DNA from: Acanthosepion esculentum
Lineage: Eukaryota; Mollusca; Cephalopoda; Sepiida; Sepiidae
Direction: 5' to 3'
Length of the DNA stretch: 64,000 nt
Assembly (NCBI GenBank): GCA_964036315.1
Contig: OZ038487.1
Span: forward strand, 52,351,783-52,415,782
The notes below the pieces were generated by a model. It was not told the DNA's origin. It saw only the letters and a program-made list of their open reading frames with translations, and did not search any database. The translations under genes were made by a program, and so were the position numbers. The stretch's first letter is position 1, and the number at the start of each line of letters is the position of its first letter. This document shows positions 11,218 through 21,143 of the stretch, piece after piece.

Positions 11218-11644
11218 GGTTACCCAGAGGTGATCCCTCTCAATACATGACTATTTCAATTTAATTCAAATCGTGTGTATATATTTTTTAATTCAATGAC
11301 TTAAAATATTTCTACAAAATTTTAAAGAGAAGCTTTAAAAATTAATTCTATTCATTATTGGTTACCCAGAGGTGATCCCTCTCAATACATGACTATTTCA
11401 ATTTAATTCAAATCGTGTGTATATATTTTTTAATTCAATGACTTAAAATATTTCTACAAAATTTTAAAGAGAAGCTTTAAAAATTAATTCTATTCATTAT
11501 TGGTTACCCAGAGGTGATCCCTCTCAATACATGACTATTTCAATTTAATTCAAATCGTGTGTATATATTTTTTTAATTCAATGACTTAAAATATTTCTAC
11601 AAAATTTTAAAGAGAAGCTTTAAAAATTAATTCTATTCATTATT
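11218..11644. repeat. 142-bp tandem triplication
   Basis: Three head-to-tail copies begin at 11218, 11360 and 11502 with 'GGTTACCCAGAGGTGATCCC'. They are identical as far as I can read, apart from one extra T in the T-run of copy 3. No coding potential. Near-identity means a recent event or an assembly repeat. Confidence 0.95.
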
Positions 11645-11857
11645 GAATAATTTCCAAAAAAGTTCAATAAAATCTTAAAATTATCTGATTTGTTAGGGTT
11701 TAAAAATTAACTTTCTTTTTATGTCTCTAATTTTATGATGTTTATTGCTTAGCCCAGGTTTTCCAAATTGAATGGGAAGGGAAGGTGTTATTCTAGTATA
11801 TTATTTCAAACTCATTCAAATTGCATGTATGTATGTGTGTATGTGCATGCGTATACA

Positions 11858-12165
11858 TGAAATGGACGTATGGCTGAGGGGTTAGTACGTTCGCTTTCTG
11901 ACCATGAGACCCGGGTTCGAATTGTGCCATGGTCGATTTGTCAGGAAGGAGACTTCCTGATGTTATCAGTCTGGACGATCCCAGCCTGTAGCACTTTTGG
12001 AAAGTGCCTGAACCATACCACAGGTCGACCCAAGCATTGTTAGTGAAATTGGGTAGACGGAACACTTGGGGCTAGCTGTGCTAGCACAAAGTCACAAGTC
12101 ATCGTGACTGAGGGTTGGAGAGTGCTGGTATTGTTCAGATTGTTGATCATTCTAGAAAACACGCT
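11858..12165 (+). mobile_element. SINE-D, tRNA-headed
   Basis: Clear polymerase III promoter elements: A box 'TGGCTGAGGGGTTAGTACG' (11871-11889) and B box 'GGGTTCGAATTG' (11913-11924), spaced as in a tRNA. The body continues to '...GACTGAGGGTTGGAGAG'. This is the best-preserved tRNA-like head in the window. It is not a functional tRNA: the acceptor arms do not pair and no CCA-side match is seen. Confidence 0.8.
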
Positions 12166-12300
12166 CTCTCCCAGAAACTGTAACTAAGGTCTTCTCAGCA
12201 TAGTTGCAGTATAAACCACAGGTTGGCTCTGTGGGTGTTGAATAAACACAAATGTGCCTGAGTGAGAGTCTGCAATAGGGATTGGCTAGCCAAGTTTGGG
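12166..12300. repeat. Dispersed repeat shared with 37.83 kb
   Basis: The run 'AACACAAATGTGCCTG' followed by a 'CAATAGGGATTGGCTAG'-type block recurs at 37.93-37.98 kb with similar flanks ('GTTGCAGTATAAACCACAGG' versus 'GTTGTAGTATAGGCATAAAG'). Non-coding, of unknown class; possibly a SINE body. Confidence 0.5.
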
Positions 12301-12432
12301 GCTATACATAGCATCCAGATAAAAGTCTTCATCTGATGAGGCTATTTCAGAAAACAATTTTTATGTTATAGTTTTAGCTTTGTAGCAATTAAAGGTGTTG
12401 AACAAAAGTACTTCTTGTGCAGCTTATTTGAT
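12300..12432 (-). mobile_element. L3 LINE fragment, antisense
   Basis: Reverse complement of 6.39-6.55 kb, including 'AAGTACTTCTTGTGCAGCTT' opposite the 'AAGCTGCACAAGAGGTACTT' of the sense copy. It joins R1 sequence directly at ~12432, a junction made by insertion or rearrangement. Confidence 0.75.
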
Positions 12433-12985
12433 GTTCAGGTTCTTTGTCTCGAGGATAGAAATTGCAACACGGAAATCCAAAGGCAAAGTATTAAGAAACA
12501 AGAAAAATTTTGTTGGAAATATAGAAGAGTGTACTGTACTGTTAAGTAATATTACTCATCCTATATGGCAGTTAATGCTGAACAATCTCCACACAGATGA
12601 AGAAGAGACTTAAAGCAACAGAAATGTAATCTACAGAAGGATGCTGAGAATACTATGGACTGAACATGTGAGCAGCAGCAAAGGTTTAGAAAAAATGGAA
12701 AGAAAAAGAACACATACTAAACCTCAGGAGAAGAGAGTTGAAATTCCTAGGACACATAATGAGGAAAGAAGGCTTGGAAAATTTGATACTCACAGAGCAG
12801 ATTGAAAGCAAGAGAGACAGAGGAAAACAACGTACCTAGCATGCTTGAATAAATGGATGGCTAAACAAGATTTCGGAGCGATAACAAAAACACAAAATTT
12901 AATAAGAGCTATTAAAGATAGGAAATTGTGGAGAGCCATGATCACCAACATCCAGAAGAGATATAGCATGTAGTAGAGGATATCT
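12432..12985 (+). pseudogene. R1 RTE-like LINE, 3' end
   Basis: Sense-strand C-terminus of R1: 'RKIL'-type start, 'QKDAENTMD' region (12.63 kb), then the equivalents of 'RELKFLGHIMRKEGLENL' (~12.73-12.79 kb), 'KRDRGKQRT' (~12.81 kb), 'LNKWMAKQDF' (~12.85 kb) and 'KLWRAMITNIQKRYSM' at the end (~12.92-12.97 kb). Stops and frameshifts make it inactive. This C-terminal block is widespread in endonuclease-reverse transcriptase relics of molluscs, cnidarians and other animals. Confidence 0.8.
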
Positions 12986-13350
12986 TATCATTATCAATAC
13001 AATTCAGTTGTATTTTTTGTTTTAGATGTTATAATGTCAGATAGGAGAAGTGAAATCAGTGAGATGAGTTCAAATTCTGGCCAATTTTAATGCATTCACT
13101 TTCACACAAAAGCTGTTGGGAAAAGCATGAATCAATCATTTTTTCTGCTTCCTACTAAATATGGGTTAAATAACAGAATAAACTGGGTTCTTTAGCCTTG
13201 GGTGGCAGCCAGTCTCTGAGAAGAAATACACTGAATTTAAAACCCCTACAGAAGGCAATGGGAAACCACTCTTATCTTTCTCAAGAAGTCATGGCAGTTC
13301 ATGAATAATAAGAAAATGTGGAGAGCCATGATAGTCTAAAAATAGCAAAT
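12986..13350 (+). mobile_element. SINE-A, sense copy
   Basis: A tRNA-like head with B-box-like 'GAGTTCAAATTCTGG' (13066-13080) is followed by the body signature 'TTGGGAAAAGCATGAATC' and 'TATGGGTTAAATAA', then 'CTTGGGTGGCAGCCAGTCT' and the 3' block 'GGCAATGGGAAACCAC'. Antisense copies lie at 21.2, 36.7 and 60.7 kb, partial sense copies at 20.5 and 55.0 kb. Comparison with octopus OR-type SINEs and Ceph-SINEs would name it. Confidence 0.65.
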
Positions 13351-13825
13351 ACAAGCATTGAAATTTTGGCAATTTTGAGGAATTATTTTAAACTGAGCTT
13401 TGGAACTGCTGATGTTGCTTGCAGAATTTAGGAAGAAGAAAATGAAACAATATCTGACCACACAGTCCAAAACTGGTTAATCCTTCATTACTACTGTGGG
13501 TCATCATCACAGCATTAGTACCATGAGGTGCACCCCATTGACAATATATGCATATCATTAAGTTCTTAGATTTCTTGATATATATTGTCTTAAGGCTTCT
13601 TTCTGGTTTCAAAAGGAAAAAAAAATTGAAAATCAAATCAAAAGGCCAATATTAAAAATGTTTTTGTTGTTTATCATATGTAGCCATGAGGGAAAAACAA
13701 GGAAGATATATTGATGGAAAATGATAAGTTAATTTACAGATCTAATGACATGAAACTATATTTTTTCATATTAGTGTATAATTAAGACAATTTAAATGTG
13801 TGTCTCAAAATTTGAAAATAGGAAA
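13351..13825. other. Unassigned, with a minus-strand 82-residue frame
   Basis: The frame at 13388-13636 (-) has several His, Gln and Phe residues and no family I know. It lies between SINE-A and the HPE-bearing repeat and is probably part of an unnamed repeat. Confidence 0.35.
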
Positions 13826-14440
13826 ATTGTTGAGATCAATAAAACATCCTTCGTCGCCACTGTTGAAATGTTGACTGTTTCCACATGAGTATATGGTAAT
13901 AACGAACAAACACAGTCGTAGGGAAAAATACTGGTATATTCAGAGAGGTATTTACATCAGAGAGATTAGTAGTAGAATGAACGTAGGTTAGTAGTAACAA
14001 TAAGTAATAGTAATAAAGTCCAACGGTATCTTCCGGTCGAGAAACGGAAGTGTAACCGATCACTACAGAAGTCTCACTCTGCACTGCACTACACTGCTAC
14101 ACTACGGTATTTAACAACCCTCCCACGTGGGTCGAATGTGGCACAAGGCCGGTTTAATGTGGGCTCCCCGAGCCCGTAAGCTCGGCCAAAAATATGCCCA
14201 TTAGAACCCGTATAAACGGGTTCAGGGACTGTCTACCTCCCCGGACGACACTTTGCCCTGCGGCAAAGCCTCGTCCGGGTTCCTCTCTGCCAAAGCAGAG
14301 AGTTCGACAGGAGCAGCGCACAGTCAGAGACTGCATACACTGCTACACTACTTACAGTCTCTAGAACTACTGTTCTATTTATAATAATAGGATCAGTCTA
14401 TTGTGGTTGGGAAGGTGGGTGCGCCCCAACAAAAATCATT
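13826..14440. repeat. Repeat hosting the hairpin element
   Basis: The flanks of HPE (13826-14089 and 14352-14440) are richer in CG than the surroundings and are not seen elsewhere in the window. 'GGTATTTACATC' near 13948 resembles the start of the HPE modules. Probably an older element into which HPE moved; class unknown. Confidence 0.4.
14106..14335. mobile_element. HPE: hairpin-array element
   Basis: A 230-bp unit starting 'GGTATTTAACAACCC' lies between exact 16-bp direct repeats 'TACACTGCTACACTAC' (14090-14105 and 14336-14351), the mark of insertion with target duplication. It holds five perfect hairpins: CCCACGTGGG (14122-14131); GGGCTC/GAGCCC (14161-14175); GAACCCGT/ACGGGTTC (14204-14223); a nested pair CCCGGACGA/TCGTCCGGG (14240-14279) around CTTTGCC/GGCAAAG (14251-14268); and CTCTCTGC/GCAGAGAG (14283-14302). 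No ORF of note, no A tail, no terminal inverted repeats. Related modules fill 55.8-57.5 kb. Confidence 0.65.
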
Positions 14441-15100
14441 CAATTAGAACTTCAGGATAACTGTGTACCCCCAAACAAAATCACTTGTAATTCACATAAA
14501 TTTTATGACTAAAAACTGAAATTACTTGTAGTTGCTTATCCGAAGTATTTAGAAAGCTACTTGACTAATCTTGAAAATTTGACTTGCCACTTGCTAAATA
14601 TTAATGAAAAACATTTTAATAGGTATTCAAACATCTCATAGTACTAAGAGAATGAAGTAGTTTTAAGATAGTAACTTTTCTCTTGAAATAAGTTTCAGAA
14701 ATGGATGACTGTTATTTGTTGATTATAAAGCTTTAAAATGCAAGACAGAATTTCTAACCAGCTCTATAAATCTTTTAGAAGAACAAAGATCATTGAAAGA
14801 CATGTGTAGAGTAAAATTACTTTTATATACTCCATCATTATAAATTATCATATTAAAATATGCTTAATTGAATTTCTGTTCTGAAGTCAAGATTATTATT
14901 ATAGCCACATCTTTTTTTAACAGATCATTTTTGTAAGAGATTAATAATGCTGATTTTTGTGCAAGTAAAACTGTATGCAGTAAAAATATTTGCCCTTAAG
15001 ATCCATGATCCATTGTTTTATTTTAGTTATTCTTAAATTCTCATCAACAAAAAGAATTTTGCATCCTTCACCCATGCACCTTGTGGCTTGTCAACAAGCT
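14441..15100. other. Non-coding spacer
   Basis: AT-rich sequence with no supported feature. Confidence 0.5.
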
Positions 15101-15560
15101 TCTCAAAGACAATTCTGGACAAGGGCTGATGCAAAAATATTTATTTCTAGGTTGGACTGCATGACCCTGGTCCAGCAGGCAAACACTTTGGCCTGTCATA
15201 AATAAAATGGTTGCCAGATCCGCACCAGCATTGCCCTGCCCGACTGGTGAAACACGCATGAATGATTTGGATTCTTCGTGTCTGGTTCAGCTGCTGATGA
15301 CCAGTGCACTGCAGCCAAACTTAGCTTACCAGGTTCAATACATCTGCCTATTAAAAGTGTTAGGATGTAGTTGTTCCACTTTAGTGTTTTTGAAATGAGT
15401 ATTGTAAAAAATGGCAGGTTCAGACCTTTGAGAGAATAGCAGAAAAAAAAAAAAAGAGGGAAATAAAACTGATACTGATAATATGCAGATGTACAAGATT
15501 GATGACCGGAAAAAGGTCACTTTTCATTGAATATGTGTTTATGGTTATTATCTTAAAGCA
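15101..15560. other. Unassigned, somewhat GC-richer stretch
   Basis: Overlapping short frames on both strands (14990-15205 +, 15207-15398 +, 15068-15259 -) suggest an old coding relic, for example a LINE 5' part or a retrocopy, but I recognise no motif. Confidence 0.35.
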
Positions 15561-15574
15561 ATTTTTTTTTCCTT

Positions 15575-15720
15575 TTTTTTCTTAATTGGATTCCCCCCAA
15601 GCAAAGCAGTAAAGCCACTAAGACACAAGGGGTTACTTGGTAAGGAAGAATAAGAAAAACAAACATTATTGAGTGAGGACAATGGAACAACTTCCTCTCC
15701 TGTGTATCTCTAAGTAATGT
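15575..15720 (-). mobile_element. J1 LINE 3' tail, antisense
   Basis: Reverse complement of the J1 end: T-rich start, 'CCCCCCAAGCAAAGCAGTAA' (complement of TTACTGCTTTGCTTGGGG), then the 'CCACTAAGACACAAGGGGTT' block found at the end of other J1 copies. Confidence 0.65.
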
Positions 15721-15784
15721 GTCATGCATTACTAACACCCTCCAATTCCTGTTTATTCCATACATGTGCACACGCACATTAGGT

Positions 15785-16745
15785 AGGTTGCTTGCAGTTT
15801 CCCACTGTCCCTCTTGCTTGTATGTCCTGTGAGTATCAAATTATCTAAGTACTCTTTTCTCATTACATGTCCCAGAAATTTCAACTATCTCTTTCTGATT
15901 CTAAGTATTAGCATTCATTTTGTTTCCATTTTCATTAAAACTTCCTTGTTGCTCACTTGTTCTATCCCTGGTATTCTCTGAATTCTTTCTTTGAACCACA
16001 TTTCTGTTGCCTAAAATATCCTTGTTTATCTGTGAGTAAACTGTCCAGCATTCACTGCCATATAGGAGGATTGATATTACATAGTTCACCACATGTTCCT
16101 TTATTTTTAACAAAATTTTCCTGTTTCTCAATACTTTGTTTAGGTTTTGGAAGATATATTTCACTATTCCAATGCACATGGTATCACATTTTCCATCATT
16201 TGTTAAAACACTTCCCAGATAGTTAAACTTTTGTACTTACTTGATTTTGACATCTCCAATTCAGAGCTCACATTTTGGGCTGTCCCTCTTGTTAACAATT
16301 GTACATTCTGCCTTCTTACAATTTTGATGTTTAATCATTTTTCCAGCTTTCCTTTGCTACCTTTTCTAGGAGTTAATACAGTTTTCTTTCTTTATCTGCT
16401 ATCAACATTTTATCATCTACATCTGTTGTTAAGATTGTGCCTACTGATAATAAATCCTGGTAGGAATTCTAGTTCTTTTAGGATTGCCTTGCTGTAAATG
16501 TTAAATAAATCCATCGAGAAGATACATACTTGTCTTATGCCCCTTTCTTTTTATGTATATTTGCTCAATTCATTCTGTATCCATAGGCATGTAATTTCTA
16601 TTAATTTCTCTCAGTAATTTTCCCCCAATAATTTCTGGATTATTCTAATATCTTTCCTAAATAAATCAATTTTTCCTTGCAGTTCAAATAGATCTTTGTG
16701 CCAAAAACATATCAAATGCCGTTTCATAGTTGCTTCATTTTCAAT
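15785..16745 (-). pseudogene. R1 RTE-like LINE, longer relic
   Basis: One of the longest R1 pieces. Read in reverse it covers the part after the YADD core ('K-T-E-C', ~16.32 kb; 'FKYLG'-type, ~16.22 kb), 'LYGSECWTVYSQINKD' (16.02-16.07 kb), the 'RNRKILLKIKEHVVNYVIS' stretch (16.07-16.13 kb) and the start of the C-terminal block at 15.8-15.9 kb. Its upstream end reaches the 'GIRQVCIFS'-like block at ~16.53 kb. Multiple frameshifts. Confidence 0.8.
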
Positions 16746-16934
16746 TTATTTTTGCAGATTGCAAAGGAAAATGGTAATTAAATTTCAATTTGTAATAATT
16801 GGAGATTTATTAAAATCCACTCACAGATTTCTTTTAAATCAGTCCCCTTAACATCGTAACAAATGGACTTGATTTACTAAACTAATGTAGTTTACTAAAA
16901 TGTTGTCAGCTATTTAGATATCTGTCTATAATTT

Positions 16935-17260
16935 CGATACGATGTATTATGTACACTATTAACATTGTTCAGACTATCGTCCTCATCTTTGTTGCCATAT
17001 TTATCACAACGTTTCGGCCGTTGTATGCTCCGGCCTTCTTCAGGCGGTTGGAATGTCGAACTGAACCCTTTATTTCACTCACTGAGGAAGACAGTTCTAG
17101 TTCCACATGCTATGTCTAATGGATGTCAGTTATCAGTTATCTCTTGTTAATTCAACTCTCCAAGTTCTCCACTGCCTTAACCAGGTATTGAACTCACACT
17201 CTTTGGGTCCTGTCACTAGATCTAATTAACACCTTTATCCACTGTGCCATGTGTCCTTGA
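16935..17260 (-). mobile_element. SINE-C, antisense copy
   Basis: Reverse complement of the copy at 5.14-5.45 kb along its full length. The hammerhead-like core here (17011-17043) is better preserved: GGCCG and CGGCC pair perfectly between CTGAAGA and GAAAC. B-box-like 'GTATTGAACTCAC' lies at 17185-17197 and the head ends at 'GCCATGTGTCCTT'. Confidence 0.8.
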
Positions 17261-17303
17261 GGAGTTCGAACAATGTAAATAGCTATTTAGATATTTTGAA
17301 TGA

Positions 17304-17512
17304 CTGTATTTGCTGACATCAAGGACACAGATTTTTCTTGAAATAAGTCTCGAAAATTTGCTGTGCAAAGGTTACAGTTTTCGTAGGATTATGTTAACCC
17401 CTAGAGAAAGGTTATCTATGCTCGACAGTAAGATGAATTTCTGTATGTTATCCAAATGTTTTAGACTTATTTCAGGAAAAAAAAACTGTGTCCTTGATGC
17501 TAGCAAATACAG
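17304..17512. mobile_element. Foldback MITE, 209 bp
   Basis: The ends are inverted copies: 'CTGTATTTGCTGACATCAAG' on the left and the complement of 'CTGTATTTGCTAGCATCAAG' on the right. The similarity continues through 'GACACAG' and 'GAAATAAGTCT' for about 65 bp per arm. No transposase. The superfamily is unclear because no target duplication stands out. It lies just beyond SINE-C. Confidence 0.7.
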
Positions 17513-17639
17513 TACTTTGAAATCATAGATATAATTTAGTCATTATCAACACAAAGTTTTTGATTTTTACTTTAAAATCATGAAGTGTGACAAATTGCCA
17601 TTTGTATAACATTTGCTTAAATAACTGATTTATTTATTC

Positions 17640-17930
17640 CTTTGGTGCAGTGTCGCAGCCACATTGATGCTGATGTAGTTTCTGTAGCAAGTAGGTTTCT
17701 ACTAGGTGGAGTCGCTGGCCCCATGCCCAACATCTGCTTTTAAATTGTTCTACAGCTAGACTGGTTGCAACTAAAGGTTAGAGAACCCAGTCTGTACTGA
17801 TAGTTCATGCAGAGATAAGGAAAAAGATTCGTGTTTTTCCAAGGATATCAGTTGGAAACAAACACAATGTGTCTCAGTAGCTGAATTTGAACTTTCATTT
17901 CCATTTACTATGTTATTAACCATTATATCT
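17640..17930 (-). mobile_element. SINE-B, antisense copy
   Basis: Same block order as 9.36-9.67 kb, including 'GATGTAGTTTCTGTAGCAAG' and a 'CTAGACTGGTTGCAACTAAA' block shared with SINE-A (60.75 kb), so SINE-A and SINE-B share part of their body. The head near 17.88-17.91 kb reads as a degraded B box in reverse. Confidence 0.6.
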
Positions 17931-17944
17931 CCTGCATTTCCACC

Positions 17945-18635
17945 ATTCTTCACTTTTTATGTGCCATGTCCCTTCAGGTTATTTGCTGCTTTCCTCTGTC
18001 TTTCTTGCTGTCAACATCTCCTGTGTGTGTTAAATTTTCCAAGCCTTCTTTCTTCATTATGTGCCTTAGAGATTTTAATTGTCTCTTTCTGAGTTCAAGT
18101 ATAAGTGTCCTTTTTCATTTTCTCCAAAAAATCATTATTGCTAACATGTTCAGTCCATGGTACTCTCCGTATCCGTCTGTAGATTCACATTTCTGTTGCC
18201 TCAAGCCTCTCTGGAGGATTGTCCAGTATTTACTGCCATATAGGAATACCTATTTTACACAACTGTTCAGTACTCTTTTTTTTTGTTTGTAATAAAATTT
18301 TACTCTTTCTTAATACTTTCCTTAACTTTTGGAAGGAAACTTTTGCTCTTGCAATGTACCTTCTGATTTTTGTTGCATTTTCGAGTTAAAATATTTCCCA
18401 TATCTTCAAATTGTTGTATTTACTTGATATTGGTGTATCCAATTCACAGTTTGCATCTTGTCCTTTTACTGACAACTATACATTTTGTATTTTTTACAAT
18501 AGATAGTCCTTTCTTCTTGCTTTCCTTTACTACCTTCAGTCCATCATGTAATTTGCATATTGGTTTGTTCCTTTCACTAACAACCATGCATTTTCCTTCT
18601 TGCAATTAATGTTTATTCCTTTCTTCTTGAAAGAT
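17945..18635 (-). pseudogene. R1 RTE-like LINE relic
   Basis: Minus-strand R1 C-terminus, from 'CATGTCCCTTCAGG' at its 3' end to the cysteine-containing block after the YADD core at ~18.5-18.6 kb. It contains the 'CCTTCTTTCTTCATTATGTG' segment common to all R1 copies. It abuts a J1 copy at 18.64 kb. Confidence 0.75.
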
Positions 18636-19375
18636 TTTTAAGGAAAGTTGGTTCTCTGTGCCGAGCCAGGAAATTTTTCTCAAAGGAATAGATCCTCCAA
18701 GTCTATAAATCGACCATTCGCCCTTGCATGGACTATTGCTGCCATATATGGTCTGGGGCCCCTGCTGTTTGCCTCAGGGTTCTTGATAAGATCCAGAGAC
18801 GGATATGCAATGTGATTGGCCCTGATCTGTCATCTCGTCTGTAGTCGCTCTCTCACAGATGCGATGTTGCCTCGCTCTGCCTTTTTTACAAGTACTTCCA
18901 CGGTAATTGCTCTGGGGAGCTGCGTTCGCTTGTCCCCAGGCCTCGTGAATTTAAACGCCCCATGAGGCTGGCATCCCACTCCCACCCCTACACCGTGGAA
19001 ACTGTTAGATGTAGACGTCTCTTCTACTCCAATAGCTTCATGTCTCGCACATCTCGCCTATGGAACTCCCTTCCCTATTACTGTTTCCCTGACAAATACA
19101 ATCTCCAACGGTTTAAGTGTAGCGTCAATCGACATCTCCAGTTGCCTTGATCTATCCACTTCCCTTCTCCACATCCTTTCATTTTTCATTCCTATCTGCT
19201 CTCGCTCCAAATCTTCTGTAACCCCCTTGCCTTGATCGACCCACTGTCTTTCTCTTTCACCACATCCTCTCCTTTACCACTCCTATCTGCTCTTCCTCCA
19301 ACCCTTCTTTAACCCCTTGCATGATAGTGGCCTCCAGCCTTGCTTGGGGTGATACGCTTAAAAAAAAAAAAAAAA
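18636..19375 (+). pseudogene. J1 LINE, best-preserved 3' end
   Basis: 5'-truncated J1. Coding relic: 'VGSLCRARKFFSKE' (~18.65 kb), 'STIRPCMDYCCHIWSGAPAV' (~18.71-18.77 kb), 'LDKIQRRICNVIGPDLSS' (~18.78-18.84 kb), 'FYKYFHGNCSGELRSLVPR' (~18.88-18.94 kb), then an uninterrupted frame 18962-19150 with 'SRTSRLWNSLPYYCFPD' and a terminal stop. The 3' UTR ends in 'CTTGCTTGGGGTGATACGC' and A15 (19.36-19.38 kb). It has few stops, so it is the youngest J1 copy here. Confidence 0.85.
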
Positions 19376-20000
19376 GATATTGATGTCATTCTGGGGTCTT
19401 TTTTTTCATTGAAATCCATGAATTTCTTTTACTCATGCTATGTCTCGAGAAAACGCAAGATAAAGTACAGTTCTCCATGTCTTGAATAGCAACCAGGTTT
19501 GCTAGGCATAGCCCACCCCATGTCCACCATTTGTTCTCTATTTATACTTGTCTATCTAATTTGCATACAATACTGAAATGTTAAAATTATTCATCTTTTT
19601 AACAAGAAAAATCTCTAATCGATATTAAAAATTGCTGCAAAACATTGTTGATTTAATTAAGATGGAATGATATATGACAGGTCTCTAATTATTTAAGATG
19701 GAATGATCTATTATGACATGTCTCTAATTATTTAAGATGGAATGATCTATTATGACATGTCTCTAATTATTTAAGATGGAATGATCTATTATGGCATGTC
19801 TCTAATTATTTAAGATGGAATGATCTATTATGGCATGTCTCTAATTTGTATTTAGATACATTGTATATATGTTCAATTTTTCTACTTGAATTGTTCACCT
19901 ATATTACATATGATCCATTACTGTACATAATTAGGTTACAATAAAATTTGTATTTTACAGGAATACTACCTTAAGAAAATTGAGATTTAGTATAGTAAAG
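19376..20000. repeat. Rep-R dispersed repeat with a 39-bp tandem
   Basis: Shares long blocks with 45.98-46.53 kb and 58.30-58.84 kb: 'ATTCTGGGGTCTTT', 'TTTTTAACAAGAAAAATCTC', 'GAATGATCTATTATGACATG', 'TTGTATTTAGATACATTGTA', 'GAATTGTTCACCTATATT'. In this copy only, a 39-bp unit is repeated: 'GTCTCTAATT' starts at 19681, 19720, 19759, 19798 and 19837. Non-coding; class unknown. Confidence 0.8.
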
Positions 20001-20384
20001 GTCCCATATTATAGATTTTGGAGGTGGGGCTGTATCTTAGATTCAGGGGTGAGCAGGAGACACTTGGACCAGCCCTGTTCAAATCACACGCATATTCAAT
20101 ACAGGAGGTACCAGGCATATATCCATTAGAGCAGTTCAGTGTTTTTAATATGGGATATGAAAGCAGAAGATATATGCACAGCATTTCACCTGGGCTTGTA
20201 ACATCATGCTGAAGAACTAGTATAAAACAAGTTGACCTTTGATGGGTTAATTTATGCCCAAATCATTCTTTTTGTTATATGATTTTATCAGCATTCACTT
20301 TGTTCAGGAATAAGTAAATATTTGATGTATATATTTGAGTCTGTAAGCATTTACTTGGTTCAGGAATAGGTAAATATTCTTTTA
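20001..20384. other. Non-coding spacer
   Basis: Contains a short duplication near 20.29-20.38 kb ('GCATT(C/T)ACTT' + 'GTTCAGGAATA' blocks). No gene. Confidence 0.45.
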
Positions 20385-20480
20385 TGTGCTGTGTCTTTTC
20401 AGGATATACATGATTATGTCTTCCACAACTTCCTGTCATTTGTAGTTTTTAGTAATGTTTGTCTTTCCACCATCATTCCC
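20385..20480 (-). mobile_element. R1 LINE 3' end fragment
   Basis: Minus-strand tail of R1 ('TTCCACAACTTCCTGTCATTTGTAG...'), the same block as at 10.43 kb and 21.0 kb. Confidence 0.55.
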
Positions 20481-20484
20481 AGTC

Positions 20485-20600
20485 ACAGTTGGATTCATTA
20501 TATTCACATACATGCAAATACCCCTGGGAAAAGTATGAATCCATCTCTTCTCCCCAGATATGGGTTAAATAATAGGACTTGTATTGGTAAAAATTATTGT
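20485..20600 (+). mobile_element. SINE-A, partial
   Basis: Only the body is present: 'TGCAAATACCCCTGGGAAAA', then 'GTATGAATCCATCTCTTCTC' and 'ATGGGTTAAATAATAGGACT'. The tRNA head is missing. Confidence 0.6.
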
Positions 20601-20764
20601 TATTCTGAAAAAAATGAATATAATATTCAGTTAAAAAAAGGAATTATTCTTAAATCCAAAATATGTTTTGGTTTTCAATAACTCACAAAGGATTGGTAAG
20701 CAGTAAAAAAAAAAACAAATCAATAAATTCCCCGCAGTCACTGTCCTGCCATTCACTTAAATGA

Positions 20765-21143
20765 GCTTGTTAGATTGGTTACTCACCGTTTCCCTCTATC
20801 CTTTTGGCTTTCAATATGTTCTGTGTATATTAACTTTTCAAAGACCTCTTTCCTCATTATGTCTCAAAGAAATTTTAATTGTCTCTTTCTGATTCCGAGT
20901 ATCAGTGTCCTTTTTGTTTGCATTTTTTCCTTAAAACTTTCTTGTTACTTACAGTCTATGGTATTCTCAGCATTCAGTACTTTGTCGATCATGGCTTTTC
21001 AAAACTTCCTGTCTTTTGTAGCTGTTCATAAATTTTGCCTTTTTGTTATCTGTCATTCATTTACTCAAGCTTGCTAGGTAAATTATGCATTGTTTTCTTC
21101 TGTCCTGTGAGCCTCAGATTTTCCGTTTTCCTCATTATGTGCC
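20765..21143 (-). pseudogene. R1 LINE, left part of an interrupted copy
   Basis: Minus-strand R1 sequence that stops at 'CCTCATTATGTGCC' (21143) and resumes at 'TGCTCTAAAAATTTCAGC' (28005). In uninterrupted copies these two pieces are adjacent (compare 18.05-18.08 kb). The Gypsy element at 21.14-28.00 kb therefore landed inside this LINE. Confidence 0.75.

Noticed and set aside
11858..11935. A tRNA gene
   Set aside because: A and B boxes are good, but acceptor and anticodon arms do not pair and a SINE body follows without a terminator.
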